A stretch of DNA of 64,000 bases from UBA4742 sp002403895 (GCA_036823295.1 DAISGD010000008.1:17772-81771), one strand, 5' to 3'. Shown: positions 25,276 through 34,817, counted from the stretch's first letter. Program-made: numbers and translations. The notes: generated from the letters alone by a model not told the origin.

Positions 25276-26499
25276 TCAGACGGTGACATCGAGCGCAGTC
25301 AGTCCCCGCAGCACGAAATGGTCCCGATACACCGGTTGGCTCGCAAGCTCGAGGTCGGGGAAGCGCCGGATGAGGGTCCCCACCGCGATCTGCCCCTCGA
25401 GCCGGGCCAGGGCGGCACCGAGGCAGTAGTGCAGACCCTGGGAGAAGGCGAGGTGGTGGTTGTCGCTCCGGCTGAGGTCGAGGTGGGCAGGGTCGGCAAA
25501 GCGAGCCGGGTCGCGGTTGGCCGCCGACACGAGGGTGACCACCGTGTTGCCCTTGGCGAAGCGGTGGCCGTCGACCTCGAGTTCTTCGGTGGCGATCCGT
25601 GCGGTCACGTGAACGGGACCGTCGAAGCGCAACAACTCCTCGACGCCGGGTACGTCGAGTGAAGGGTCGTGGCGCCAACGGGCACGCTGGTCGGGTGATC
25701 GGAGCAGGGCGTAGGTGCCGTTCCCGATGAGGTTCATGGTGGTCTCGTGGCCGGCGATGAACAGCAGCATCACGATGCTCGTGAGCTCCTCCTCCGAGAG
25801 CCGATCACCCTCCTCCTCCACCGCGATGAGCGCACTGACCAGGTCATCGGCAGGCCGGACGCGGCGTTCGGCGAACAGCTCCTGGAAGTACCGGATGAAG
25901 TTGAATGCGGCCAGCAGGCCTCGCTGCAACAGCTCATCGTCGATGTCGGCGTCGAGGAGTCTCGACGCGTCGGAGGACCACCCCGAGAATTGGTCCCGGT
26001 CCGCCAGGGGCACACCGAGCATCTCGCAGATGACGGTGACCGGGAGTTCGAATCCGAGGTCGGCCACCACGTCGAGCCCGCCGGCGTCAGCCGCGTCGTC
26101 GAGGATGCCGTCGACCAACTGCTGGATGCGGGGCCGGAGTCGCTCGACCGTGCGCGGAGTGAAGCCCTTGCTCACCAGCTTGCGCAGGCGGGTGTGGTCT
26201 GGCGGGTCCATGAACAGCAAGGTCCGCTGGTCCTCCGCCTCGACCAGGGAGCGAGGGTCGCCCTCCGCATAGACACGGGGCGGATCGGCATGCCTCGGGT
26301 TGGAGGAGAACCGCTGGTCACGCAGGACCGCCTCACAGTCGACGTGGCGGGTGAGGACCCAGACGCCTTCCGGGTTGCGCCAGACGGGGGTCTCCTTGCG
26401 CAACCGGTCATAGGTGGGCCACGGATCGTTCCAGTCGTAGGGCCCGAACTCGTCGGATCCGCCGAACACGCCGCTGGTATCTCGGGGAGCGTCGCTCAC
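25276..26499 (-). CDS. Cytochrome P450
   Basis: A 407-residue class I bacterial P450. The I-helix oxygen-activation motif is AGHETT (249-254), the K-helix ExxR is Glu288-Arg291 in EELLR, and the haem loop is FSQGLHYCLGAALARLE with the ligand Cys359. The loop has Ser-Gln where Gly-x is commoner, which is tolerated. It needs a ferredoxin and reductase, not found in the window. GTG at 26499 is preferred: it begins the typical N terminus, 13 bases after the desaturase stop, while the frame upstream runs into that gene. Operon position suggests an oxidation of a lipid or fatty acyl chain, which is inference. Confidence 0.92.
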   Translation of the reverse strand: MSDAPRDTSGVFGGSDEFGPYDWNDPWPTYDRLRKETPVWRNPEGVWVLTRHVDCEAVLRDQRFSSNPRHADPPRVYAEGDPRSLVEAEDQRTLLFMDPPDHTRLRKLVSKGFTPRTVERLRPRIQQLVDGILDDAADAGGLDVVADLGFELPVTVICEMLGVPLADRDQFSGWSSDASRLLDADIDDELLQRGLLAAFNFIRYFQELFAERRVRPADDLVSALIAVEEEGDRLSEEELTSIVMLLFIAGHETTMNLIGNGTYALLRSPDQRARWRHDPSLDVPGVEELLRFDGPVHVTARIATEELEVDGHRFAKGNTVVTLVSAANRDPARFADPAHLDLSRSDNHHLAFSQGLHYCLGAALARLEGQIAVGTLIRRFPDLELASQPVYRDHFVLRGLTALDVTV

Positions 26500-26512
26500 A
26501 ACGCCGCCGAAC

Positions 26513-27664
26513 CTAGCCTTCGAGGCCGAGGTCGCGCTGGCCCAGGCGCGTGAGCCGAGCCAGCTCCTCGGCTGACTCCAGCGACGAGTGCACGAATCCC
26601 TCGAGGGCCTGCTTGCGTTCCACCATGCTCTGAGACGCTGACTCGCGGGTCGAGGCCAAGGCTTCGGAGGCGCTGATCTTGCTGTCGTGCACGACCTGGG
26701 AGACATGCGAGCGGGCGACGGCGCTGCTGGCCTTGCCCCAGTAGGCCTTGAACATGCCGACATCGAAGGTGCCGAGCGAGACGCGGTTGGCGGCGCGCAA
26801 CCGGGCCGGAGGAGTGCGCAAGCCCTTCACGATGCCCAGCCAACTGGCCGCCTTGAGCACGTAGAAGGTCGGGTCGAACTCCCACCAGAAGAACCCCTGC
26901 CGGGCCGACGCCTGGTAGTAGTGGTGGTTGTTGTGCCAGCCCTCGCCCATGGTCACCACGGCGATCATGGCGGAGTTGCGGCTGGTATCGGTGGTGGCGT
27001 AGCGACGCCGACCGAACACGTGGGCCAGCGAGTTGACCGTGAAGGTGGCGTGCCACAGCAGCACGGTGGACAGGAAGAAACCGATGAGCACCCCGCTCCA
27101 CCCGGCGATCAGGTAGGAGGCGAGGCCCAGCGCCCATGGGCCGATCCAGTCCTTCTTGTTGAGGAACACCAGCTCGGGATACTTGGCGAAGTCACGGATG
27201 CGGTCGTAGTCGGTGGTTGCGTACTTGTCGCACAGGATCCAGCCCACGTGGCTCCACCAGAAGCCCTTCTGGGTGGGCGAGTGGACGTCCAGCGGGCCGT
27301 CGCTGTAGCGATGGTGGTTGCGGTGGTGCGCCGCCCACCACAGGGGACCCTTCTGGGCTGCGGTCGTGCCCCCAAAGGCCAGCAGGAACTGCCAGAACCG
27401 GTTGAGCCGGTAGCTGCGGTGTGCGAAGTAGCGGTGGAAGCCGGCGGTGATGCAGAACATCCGGCCGACATACAGCGCGACGCAGAGCACGACCGCCCGC
27501 ACGCTCACCCCCGTGAAGATGGCGAGAAGCGGGAGCAGATGCAGCAGCACGAACGGGATCGACGTGAGCTTGTTGACCTGTTCGTCCGGACCACGGCCAT
27601 TGGGGGGCGACGGCAGAAGAGCAGCGGATTCCGGCTGGTCGAGAACCAGAGGCGAGGTTGGCAT
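26513..27664 (-). CDS. Acyl-CoA/fatty-acid delta-9-type desaturase
   Basis: A 383-residue membrane di-iron desaturase. The three histidine boxes are present: HRYFAH (77-82), HRNHH (114-118) and HNNHH (about 242-246, in GEGWHNNHHYY). Four membrane segments in two pairs are visible (around residues 35-75 and 175-215). The C-terminal 80 residues are soluble and helical (SQVVHDSKISASEALASTRESA). It introduces a double bond into saturated acyl chains using electrons from a ferredoxin or similar donor. It is the first gene of a two-gene operon with the P450, and an inverted-repeat operator lies 42 bases upstream. Confidence 0.94.
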   Translation of the reverse strand: MPTSPLVLDQPESAALLPSPPNGRGPDEQVNKLTSIPFVLLHLLPLLAIFTGVSVRAVVLCVALYVGRMFCITAGFHRYFAHRSYRLNRFWQFLLAFGGTTAAQKGPLWWAAHHRNHHRYSDGPLDVHSPTQKGFWWSHVGWILCDKYATTDYDRIRDFAKYPELVFLNKKDWIGPWALGLASYLIAGWSGVLIGFFLSTVLLWHATFTVNSLAHVFGRRRYATTDTSRNSAMIAVVTMGEGWHNNHHYYQASARQGFFWWEFDPTFYVLKAASWLGIVKGLRTPPARLRAANRVSLGTFDVGMFKAYWGKASSAVARSHVSQVVHDSKISASEALASTRESASQSMVERKQALEGFVHSSLESAEELARLTRLGQRDLGLEG

Positions 27665-27705
27665 CAGGGTCTTTCTGGGCGGGATGAAGAACCGGCAAAC
27701 CGTAG

Positions 27706-27725
27706 CCTACCGACCAGTAGGTAGG
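27706..27725. promoter_or_regulatory. Inverted repeat upstream of the desaturase, TetR-type operator candidate
   Basis: CCTACC (27706-27711) and GGTAGG (27720-27725) are perfect 6-bp arms around GACCAGTA; the inner part TACCGACCAGTAGGTA is itself near-palindromic (12 of 16 positions). It is 42 bases before the desaturase start codon. Sites of this form are bound by TetR-family repressors of lipid genes in actinobacteria; no such regulator is adjacent here. Confidence 0.6.
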
Positions 27726-27916
27726 GAGCTCGCCAAAGGCAAAAAAGACGCACCGGGTCGTGATGACTAGGTGGGGTTGTGCGGTTGACCACCGCCACGG
27801 TGGTCAATGACACGACCCCGATGTTCTCGACACCGTCGCCCCGCGCCCATCATTGACAGCGTCGCCGCCTCGGGCTGCACTCGAAGGGACGCATCTGCGA
27901 CGACAAGGGGAACGCC

Positions 27917-28486
27917 ATGATCACAGATCTGCCTGAAGCCCATGCCCGGGCGCTGGCCGAGACCCGGCGCGTCGTGGCCGGCGTGGGACCCGACCAATGG
28001 AACCAGCCCACCCCCTGCGAGGATTGGGACCTGCACTCGCTGGTCAACCACCTGGTCGCCGGAAACTTCTGGGTGGCGCCCCTCCTCGGAGGCCAGACCA
28101 TCGAGGACGTGGGCGCTCGCTATGACGGGGACATCCTCGGTTCCGACCCGGTCGCCGCCTATGACCGCTCGGCCAGTGAGGCCCGGGTCGCAGGCCTGGC
28201 CCCGGGAGCCATGAGCGCGCCGTGCGCCGTGTCGTACGGTCCCGTGCCCGGGGAGGTGTACGTCGGTCACCGGGTGCTCGACGTGGTCATCCACGGGTGG
28301 GACATCGCCAAGGCCTCAGGCCAGGACACCGCCCTCAACCCGGAGTTGGTCGACCAATGCTGGGAGATCATCGAACCACAGATGGCGATGCTGGAGGCCA
28401 GCGGTATGTTCGGGAACCGCCTCGACGCCGATGCGGGCGCGTCGGGCGAGGCGCGGTTACTCGCTACGCTCGGTCGCCGACCCTGA
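27917..28486 (+). CDS. TIGR03086-type mycothiol-dependent/DinB-fold metal protein
   Basis: A 189-residue four-helix DinB/maleylpyruvate-isomerase-fold protein. DQWNQPTPCEDWDLHSLVNHLVAGNFW is the family signature, with His in LVNHLV as one metal ligand; the other two are in GHRVLDVVIHGWDIAKA. These proteins bind a divalent metal and use, or are thought to use, mycothiol. AAGGGGAA before the ATG at 27917 supports the start. It is divergent from the desaturase; the 252 bases between hold only the operator above and presumably both promoters. Substrate unknown. Confidence 0.85.
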   Translation: MITDLPEAHARALAETRRVVAGVGPDQWNQPTPCEDWDLHSLVNHLVAGNFWVAPLLGGQTIEDVGARYDGDILGSDPVAAYDRSASEARVAGLAPGAMSAPCAVSYGPVPGEVYVGHRVLDVVIHGWDIAKASGQDTALNPELVDQCWEIIEPQMAMLEASGMFGNRLDADAGASGEARLLATLGRRP

Positions 28487-28547
28487 TTCGTCGGTCGAAC
28501 TGCTCGACCGACCCATCCCGGGAGCCACTCGGCACCGGAGAACTGCT

Positions 28548-30209
28548 GTGACCGACCTGATCGCCGAACCCGCGCCGGTTCCGACCATTATCCCTCGCGC
28601 CTCGGTGGGTGAGGCTCGTCTGGTGGGAGCGGTGGCCGCGGCCATGGCCCTCGGCGTCGGCGAGTTGGTCACCGGCCTGGGCGGGTCGAGCCAATCCTTG
28701 ATCGGCTCAGTGGGGAACGCCTTCATCCGACAGAGCGGTGGCGATTTGGCCCGCACCGCCATCCGGCTGTTCCAGACGGCAGACAAGCCGACCCTGATCT
28801 TCGGGATCGTGGTCATCTCCCTGCTCATCGGCGCCGCCCTCGGCGTGGCCAGCCGACGGCGACCGTGGGTCGGGGTGGTCGGCTTCGCCGCCTTCGGGCT
28901 GGTGGGCGTGGTCGCCGCCGCAACCGATCCCCTGGCCTCGGTGCTGCGGGCCGCCATCGGCGGAACCATCGGGGTGGTCGCCGGATTGGCCACGCTCAGC
29001 CTGCTACTGCGTCTGGCCGCTTCCTCCCATGGCGCTGCCCGGCCGGTGGCCCGTCCGACCCGACCGTCTCACCGCAGCAACCAGCCGGTGCGTCGCGACA
29101 CACCAACCAGCCCGCACGCCTCCCGCCGGGCGTTCTTCGGCTGGACCGCGGCAGCCGGCGCGTTCGCCGCCACCGCGGCCGTGGCCGGGCGCGCCGCGAT
29201 GCAAGGCACGTCCAACGCCGCCCGAGCGGCAATCCGACTCCCGGTGCCCACCAACCGGGCCGTTCCGCCCGGGGCATCGACCGCGTTGCAAGGTCCGGGG
29301 GTGGCCTCGTTCGAGGTGGACGGCTTGACCCCCTATCTCGTGGCCAACCGCGACTTCTACCGGATCGACACCGCGCTGGTCGTGCCCAACGTCAACCCCG
29401 GCTCGTGGAGCCTCAAGGTGACGGGCATGGTCGACCACCCCTTCCAGATCAGCTTCGACGAGTTGTTGGCCATGCCCCAGATCGAAGCAGCGGTCACCCT
29501 GTCGTGCGTCTCCAACGAGGTGGGCGGCAACCTGGTGGGCAACGCGCTGTGGCAGGGCGTGTCGCTCACGACGCTGTTGGACCGTGCCGGGGTCCAGGCC
29601 GACGCCAGCCAGGTGGTGGGCCGATCGGTCGACGGCTTCACCGCCGGGTTCCCCACCGCCGCGCTCACCGCCGATCGCACGGCGATGGTGGCCGTCGGCA
29701 TGAACGGTGAGCCGTTGCCGGTGCTCCATGGCTTTCCGGCCCGCCTGGTGGTGGCCGGGCTCTACGGGTACGTGTCCGCCACCAAGTGGCTGAGCGAGAT
29801 CCACGTCACCACCCTGGACGACTTCGACGGCTACTGGATTCCCCGGGGATGGTCCAAGGAGGCGCCGATCAAGACCGAGTCGCGCATCGATGTTCCCCGA
29901 TCCGGCGGCCTGCTGAACGCCGGCACCATCCCCATTGCCGGGGTGGCGTGGGCGCCCGGACCGGGCCGGGGCATCACCAAGGTCGAGGTCCAGGTCGACG
30001 ACGAGCCATGGCGCGAGGCCAAGCTGGGCGAGGTGCTGTCAGGCAACACCTGGCGCCAGTGGATGCTCGAATGGGAAGCCACGCCCGGCACCCACACACT
30101 GCAGGTTCGGGCCACCGACGGCACCGGGGAGACCCAGACCGAGGAGCACGCCCCGCCCGAGCCCAACGGCGCCACCGGCTGGGACTCGCACCGGGTCAAG
30201 GTCAGCTGA
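28548..30209 (+). CDS. Membrane-anchored molybdopterin-dependent oxidoreductase (sulfite-oxidase fold)
   Basis: A 553-residue protein. Residues 1-160 contain about four membrane segments (LVGAVAAAMALGVGELVTGL, TLIFGIVVISLLIGAALGVA, VGVVGFAAFGLVGVVAAAT and AAIGGTIGVVAGLATLSLLL). A twin-Arg-like stretch (SRRAFFGW, then AAAGAFAATAAVAG) follows at about 190, then a sulfite-oxidase-type catalytic domain from about 255 with the molybdenum-ligand Cys320 in LSCVSNEVGG and HGFPARLVV later, and a C-terminal dimerisation domain (GITKVEVQVDDEPWREA). GTG 28548 follows GGAG. It probably works outside the membrane; the electron acceptor and substrate are unknown. Confidence 0.9.
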   Translation: MTDLIAEPAPVPTIIPRASVGEARLVGAVAAAMALGVGELVTGLGGSSQSLIGSVGNAFIRQSGGDLARTAIRLFQTADKPTLIFGIVVISLLIGAALGVASRRRPWVGVVGFAAFGLVGVVAAATDPLASVLRAAIGGTIGVVAGLATLSLLLRLAASSHGAARPVARPTRPSHRSNQPVRRDTPTSPHASRRAFFGWTAAAGAFAATAAVAGRAAMQGTSNAARAAIRLPVPTNRAVPPGASTALQGPGVASFEVDGLTPYLVANRDFYRIDTALVVPNVNPGSWSLKVTGMVDHPFQISFDELLAMPQIEAAVTLSCVSNEVGGNLVGNALWQGVSLTTLLDRAGVQADASQVVGRSVDGFTAGFPTAALTADRTAMVAVGMNGEPLPVLHGFPARLVVAGLYGYVSATKWLSEIHVTTLDDFDGYWIPRGWSKEAPIKTESRIDVPRSGGLLNAGTIPIAGVAWAPGPGRGITKVEVQVDDEPWREAKLGEVLSGNTWRQWMLEWEATPGTHTLQVRATDGTGETQTEEHAPPEPNGATGWDSHRVKVS

Positions 30210-30312
30210 GTTCACGGCCGGTCAAACCAGGGAGCGGAGCCCAAGCCCTCAGCATGACGACGGCCGATGCCCAGGAGGGGGTGGCCAGCTTGGTAGAGCG
30301 ACGGAAACCCGA

Positions 30313-31350
30313 CTACCGCGGCTGGTGAGCCGCCGCCGCCCGCCGGAGTCGGTCGCGCACGGCGTCACCGAGACCACCCGGAGGCGGCGGCACGACCACC
30401 ACCACGTCGGCTCCCAGCCGGTCGACCTGCCGGAGTCGGTCGTAGAGCACGCGGGCATAGTCCTCGGCAGTGCCCGCCGGCTCCAGCTCGATGGCGTCAG
30501 GGTGCAGGCCGTCCACGACGGTTGGGGCCAGCACCGCCACCCGCTGGCCCTCGGCCAACAACTCGGCCACCCGGGCCACCGCCAGAGCTACCGGCTCGAC
30601 GACGTCGACCCGAGCCTGGGGGGCGTAGTGCACCTCGAGCATGCCCGGGGCCCGGGCCCCGACGGTCGGCTCGTTGACTCCCGTCCGCCCATCCGTGGGC
30701 GTGTCCACCGCCAGGCCGGGCGCATAGCCAAGCACATCGCTCAGGCGTTCCACGCTCACCCCACCCAGGCGCAGCACGAGCGGCTCGGGGCCAGTGCAGT
30801 CGACGATGGTGGACTCCACCCCGATCACGCTGGAACCACCATCGAGGATGGCGTCGACGTCGTCGCCCAGATCAGCGGCGACGTGGGCCGCGCTGGTGGG
30901 GCTGACGCGCCCGAAGCGATTGGCTGACGGCGCGGCGATGCCGGCCGGCCGGCCACCCCGACGGGCCGAGAAATTGCGCAGCAGGGCGCGGGCCACGGGA
31001 TGGTCGGGCACTCGCAGGCCGATGGTGGAGCGACCGCCCGTGACCTCATCGAGGGCGGCCGGTCCCCGCTCCAACAGCAGCGTGATGGGGCCCGGCCAGA
31101 ATGCGTCAGCCAGCAGGCGAGCCTCGGTGGGCACGGCGGCGGCCCACTGATCGAGGCCGGCCGCGTCGGCCAGGTGCACGATCAGCGGGTGATCGGCCGG
31201 GCGCCCCTTGACGGCGAAGACCCGGGCCACGGCCACCTGGTTGCTGGCGTCAGCCCCCAGGCCATAGACGGTCTCGGTGGGGAACGCCACCAGGCCCCCC
31301 TCGACCAGCAGCGCAGCAGCCCGGTCGATGTCCTCGTCGCTCGCCGTCAC
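30313..31350 (-). CDS. L-threonylcarbamoyladenylate synthase (Sua5/YrdC)
   Basis: A 345-residue full-length Sua5: a YrdC domain (residues 1-205) with VAFPTETVYGLGADA, VKGRPADHPL and the KxR/SxN-type ends SANRFGRVSPTSA, then a Sua5-specific C-terminal domain joined by the APGMLEVHYAPQARV linker. It makes threonylcarbamoyl-AMP from Thr, bicarbonate and ATP for the t6A37 modification of ANN-decoding tRNAs. GTG at 31350 is preferred; the frame continues to 31431 but without family similarity. It is the gene after kdpE on the same strand, probably in its own unit because of the hairpin between. Confidence 0.94.
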   Translation of the reverse strand: MTASDEDIDRAAALLVEGGLVAFPTETVYGLGADASNQVAVARVFAVKGRPADHPLIVHLADAAGLDQWAAAVPTEARLLADAFWPGPITLLLERGPAALDEVTGGRSTIGLRVPDHPVARALLRNFSARRGGRPAGIAAPSANRFGRVSPTSAAHVAADLGDDVDAILDGGSSVIGVESTIVDCTGPEPLVLRLGGVSVERLSDVLGYAPGLAVDTPTDGRTGVNEPTVGARAPGMLEVHYAPQARVDVVEPVALAVARVAELLAEGQRVAVLAPTVVDGLHPDAIELEPAGTAEDYARVLYDRLRQVDRLGADVVVVVPPPPGGLGDAVRDRLRRAAAAHQPR

Positions 31351-31407
31351 GCCGCGATGGTGCCACTCCGACCCGCCATCCCCCCAAAACGAGTACGAAC
31401 CGTCGTA

Positions 31408-31435
31408 GGAAGTGGTCGCCCTGGAGGCCACTTCC
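31408..31435. terminator. Hairpin between kdpE and the Sua5 gene
   Basis: GGAAGTGG (31408-31415) and CCACTTCC (31428-31435) are perfect 8-bp arms with a 12-base loop, extendable by a G-U and a C-G pair. It follows the end of kdpE by 37 bases on the minus strand and fits a factor-independent end of the kdp transcript, though no U-tract follows. Confidence 0.55.
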
Positions 31436-31472
31436 CACGCCGGTTCGGGAGTTGGAGCCGGTTCCGGACGGG

Positions 31473-32150
31473 TCAGTCCATCTCGAAGCGGTAGCCCATG
31501 CCCGGCTCGGTGATGAAATACCGGGGCTGGCTGGGATTCGGCTCGAGCTTGCGGCGCAGGCCCGCCAGGTACACCCGCAGGTAGTTGGCCTCAGTCGAAT
31601 ACTCCGGACCCCACACTTCCTGCAACAGCTGCCGTTGGGTGACGAGCTTGCCCCGATTGCGCACGAGTTGTTCGACCAGACCCCACTCGGTCGGCGTGAG
31701 GTGGACCTCGCTCCCGTCACGACTCACCCGTTTGGCGGCCAGATCGATCGAGAAGTCCGCCGATTCGATGACGGGCAGCTCCTCCACCGGGGCCGCCCGC
31801 CGCAATGCGGCTCGCATACGGGCCAAAAGCTCGTTCATCCCGAACGGCTTGGTCAGGTAGTCATCGGCGCCAGCGTCGAGGGCGTCGACCTTGTCGGCTT
31901 CGTCCTCGCGTACCGACAACATGACAATGGGGACCTTGGTCCAACCCCGTAGGCCGCGGACCACCTCGATGCCGTCGATCCCCGGGAGCCCGATGTCGAG
32001 GATGACCACATCGGGGTGACGCTCGGCGGCTAGACGCAGGGCGTCCTCGCCGGTGGCGGCCAGGTCCACCACGTAGTCACGGGCGCGCAGGTTGGTGGCC
32101 AGCGCGCGCCGTATCTGGGGCTCGTCATCGACCACCAGGACTCGAGTCAT
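31473..32150 (-). CDS. kdpE: KdpE, OmpR-family response regulator of the Kdp system
   Basis: A 225-residue two-domain regulator. The receiver domain has the acidic pocket VVDDEPQIRRAL, the phosphoacceptor Asp in VVILDIGLPGIDG and the Lys in DYLTKPFGMNELL; the OmpR winged helix follows (VHLTPTEWGLVEQLVRN, then YSTEANYLRVYLAGLRRKLE). It would activate the kdp structural genes under potassium limitation. Its ATG overlaps the kdpD stop by 4 bases. A tandem 11-bp-spaced repeat before the operon (39640-39657) is a candidate binding site. Confidence 0.95.
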   Translation of the reverse strand: MTRVLVVDDEPQIRRALATNLRARDYVVDLAATGEDALRLAAERHPDVVILDIGLPGIDGIEVVRGLRGWTKVPIVMLSVREDEADKVDALDAGADDYLTKPFGMNELLARMRAALRRAAPVEELPVIESADFSIDLAAKRVSRDGSEVHLTPTEWGLVEQLVRNRGKLVTQRQLLQEVWGPEYSTEANYLRVYLAGLRRKLEPNPSQPRYFITEPGMGYRFEMD

Positions 32151-34726
32151 CCCCGGCCTTCAGGTTCTCCCCAATCGGGGATCAGTTGGGCATCGCGTTC
32201 CGCCTCAGGGGTGGCCGGCACCCCCGCGGGTTTGAGGGAGATGACCGCGGTGAGGCCACCACCGGGGGTGTCCTCCAGTACGAGCTCGCCGCCCATCGCC
32301 ACGGTGAACCCCCGCGCCACGGCCAGGCCGAGACCAACCCCACTCCCCCGGGCTCGGTCGCCCAGCCGTTGGAAGGGCTCGAAGATCCGCTCGCGATCGG
32401 CCGGCGGCACGCCCGGGCCTCGATCGATGATCCGCAGATCGAGTCGCCCGCCGGCCTCGCCCGCCTGGATCCGCACCGGCTCGTCAGGAGGGGCATAACG
32501 CAAGGCGTTGGACACCACGTTGGCCACCACTCGCTCCAACAAGATGGGATCGGCGGCGGCCGCCGGCAGCCGCTCGGAGACATCAACCAGCACGTGCTCG
32601 GTCGACTCGCTCAAGCTGGCCAGGGCCAGGGCCACTGCCTCTTCGAGGGCCACCGGCCGCACTGCGAACGACAGGGCACCGGTCTCGAGTCGGCTCATGT
32701 CGAGCAGGCTCCCGACGAGGTCGTTGAGGCGGTCGGCCTCTTCGTCGATGGTGGCCAGGAACTCGTGACGGGCGACCGGCGTCCAGTCCACGTCGTCTTG
32801 CAGCAGGCTGGTGGCCGATGCCTTGATGGAGGCGAGCGGCGTGCGCAGATCGTGCGACACCGCCCGGAGGATCGCCGTGCGCAGCAGGTCGGCCTCCGCC
32901 AGGGCCTCCGCCTCCGCGGCCTCCGCTTTCAGGTGACGCCGCTCGAGCGCGGCCGCCAGTTGAGCAGCGAAAACCTGAAGCACCCGCTGGTCATCGGCGT
33001 TGAGGGGCGGTCCGACATGCACGAGTTGAGCACCGTCACCCAGGGGCACCGTGGCATGGCCGTCCGGGACAAGCGGAGGATCCTCACCGGCGACCGCCTC
33101 GACCATCCAACCACCGTCGGCCGGCACCAGCAAGGCGACGGCATCACGATCGAACGTCGATCGCAGGTGGGCCACCATCTCCGCCACGGCGTCGTCATCG
33201 CCGGCCAGCCCGCCGGCGACCCGGGCGAGTGCCTCGGCCTCAGCCCGGGCCCGAACCGCATCAGCCGAACGACGCGACACCTGCGTCACCAGCGCGCTCA
33301 CCAAACCAGCCACGACCAAGAACGTGACCAGGGCGACGAGGTTCTCACCTTCGGCGATGGTGAACGTGTGGAGCGGTTCGGTGAAGTACCAATTGACTAC
33401 CAGGGACGCCACCACCGCGGCGACGATGGCCGGCAAGAACCCGCCCACGATGGCCACGACCACGACGAGCACCAAGAACAGCAACATCTCGGTCGAGAGG
33501 TTCAGGCGCCCGTCGAACTGCGACAGCAACACGGTCAGCACCGGGATACCGATGATGGTCAGCAACCACCCGGCGGCCTGACGGCGGGTCGACAGGTGGG
33601 GCAGCCTGCGCCGGCGCAGCGGTTGGCCGCGGCCATCGCTCGTGCCGTCGCGGTGCTCCTCGTCACCGATGATATGGACGTCGATGTCGAACGCTTCTCG
33701 CAGGACGGCGTTGATGACGGAGCCCCGGGTGAGCTCGGACCAGCGGCTCCGTCGGGTGGCACCGAGGACGAGCTGGGTGGCGTGCTCGCCACGGGCGAAC
33801 TGGGTGAGTGCCTTGGCCACGTCCGGCCCGACGACCTCGTGGTAGTCCCCGTCCAGGTCGGCCAGGAGCTGGCGATGACGCTCGAGCAACTCGGGCGGTG
33901 CGTCAACGAGCCCGTCGGTGGCCTGCACATGCACTCCGAGCAGGTCGGCCTTCGTCCGGCGGGCGATCCGGGCCGCGCGACGGATGAGGTGGTCACCGCT
34001 GGGGGAGCCCGTCACCGCCACCACCACCCGCTCGCGGGTCTCCCAGGTGCCGGAGATCCCTTGCGCCTCCAGGTACTCCTGCAGGCCGGCGTCGACCTTG
34101 TCGGCCACCCACAGCAGGGCGAGTTCCCGCAGGGCGGTGAGGTTGCCGACGCGGAAGTAGTTGCCGAGGGCGGCGTCGACCTTCTCGGCCCCGTAGATGT
34201 TGCCGTGGGCCATGCGCCGCCGCAGCGCCTCGGGGGTCATGTCCACCAGCTCGACCTGGTCGGCGGCGCGCACCACGGCATCGGGCACCGTCTCGCGCTG
34301 CTTCACGCCGGTGATCTGCTCAACGACGTCGTTCATCGACTCGAGGTGCTGGACATTGACCGTGGTGATCACGTCGATGCCGGCCGCCAGCAACTCCTCG
34401 ACGTCCTGGTGACGCTTGGGGTTGCGGGAGCCGGGGACGTTGGTGTGGGCCAGCTCGTCCACCAGCACCACGGGGGGCCGGCGGGCCAGGACGCCATCGA
34501 CATCCATCTCCTCGAACATGGCGCCGCGATGGGTCAGCAGCCGGCGGGGCACGATCTCGAGATCGCGGAGCTGCGCTGCGGTCTTCGGTCGGCCGTGGGT
34601 CTCGACGAAACCGACCACGACGTCAGTGCCGCGCTCATGGCGCCGGTAGCCCTCGTCGAGCATGGCGAAGGTCTTGCCCACGCCCGGCGCCGCGCCCAGG
34701 TAGATGCGCAGGTGGCCGCGGCTCAT
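32147..34726 (-). CDS. kdpD: KdpD, potassium/osmotic sensor histidine kinase
   Basis: An 859-residue sensor kinase of normal length. It has the N-terminal KdpD domain (GHLRIYLGAAPGVGKTFAML, with a P-loop GAAPGVGKT), a USP-like domain (VVAVTGSPSGDHLIRRAARIA), four membrane segments of the DUF4118 type (around residues 385-485), a GAF-like region, then HisKA (LRAVSHDLRTPLASIKAS, phosphoacceptor His) and HATPase (VVANVVSNALRY, DRGPGVPP, GSGVGLGLAVARG). It senses low K+ and phosphorylates KdpE. It lies 91 bases after kdpC. Confidence 0.96.
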   Translation of the reverse strand: MSRGHLRIYLGAAPGVGKTFAMLDEGYRRHERGTDVVVGFVETHGRPKTAAQLRDLEIVPRRLLTHRGAMFEEMDVDGVLARRPPVVLVDELAHTNVPGSRNPKRHQDVEELLAAGIDVITTVNVQHLESMNDVVEQITGVKQRETVPDAVVRAADQVELVDMTPEALRRRMAHGNIYGAEKVDAALGNYFRVGNLTALRELALLWVADKVDAGLQEYLEAQGISGTWETRERVVVAVTGSPSGDHLIRRAARIARRTKADLLGVHVQATDGLVDAPPELLERHRQLLADLDGDYHEVVGPDVAKALTQFARGEHATQLVLGATRRSRWSELTRGSVINAVLREAFDIDVHIIGDEEHRDGTSDGRGQPLRRRRLPHLSTRRQAAGWLLTIIGIPVLTVLLSQFDGRLNLSTEMLLFLVLVVVVAIVGGFLPAIVAAVVASLVVNWYFTEPLHTFTIAEGENLVALVTFLVVAGLVSALVTQVSRRSADAVRARAEAEALARVAGGLAGDDDAVAEMVAHLRSTFDRDAVALLVPADGGWMVEAVAGEDPPLVPDGHATVPLGDGAQLVHVGPPLNADDQRVLQVFAAQLAAALERRHLKAEAAEAEALAEADLLRTAILRAVSHDLRTPLASIKASATSLLQDDVDWTPVARHEFLATIDEEADRLNDLVGSLLDMSRLETGALSFAVRPVALEEAVALALASLSESTEHVLVDVSERLPAAAADPILLERVVANVVSNALRYAPPDEPVRIQAGEAGGRLDLRIIDRGPGVPPADRERIFEPFQRLGDRARGSGVGLGLAVARGFTVAMGGELVLEDTPGGGLTAVISLKPAGVPATPEAERDAQLIPDWGEPEGRG

Positions 34727-34817
34727 GACCGAAGTCTACGAACTGCGTGCTCGCCCACCGTGCCCATCGACCGGTCGGAGGAGCAAACCCCGGGTCGAGT
34801 GGGCACGGTGAGACGAC

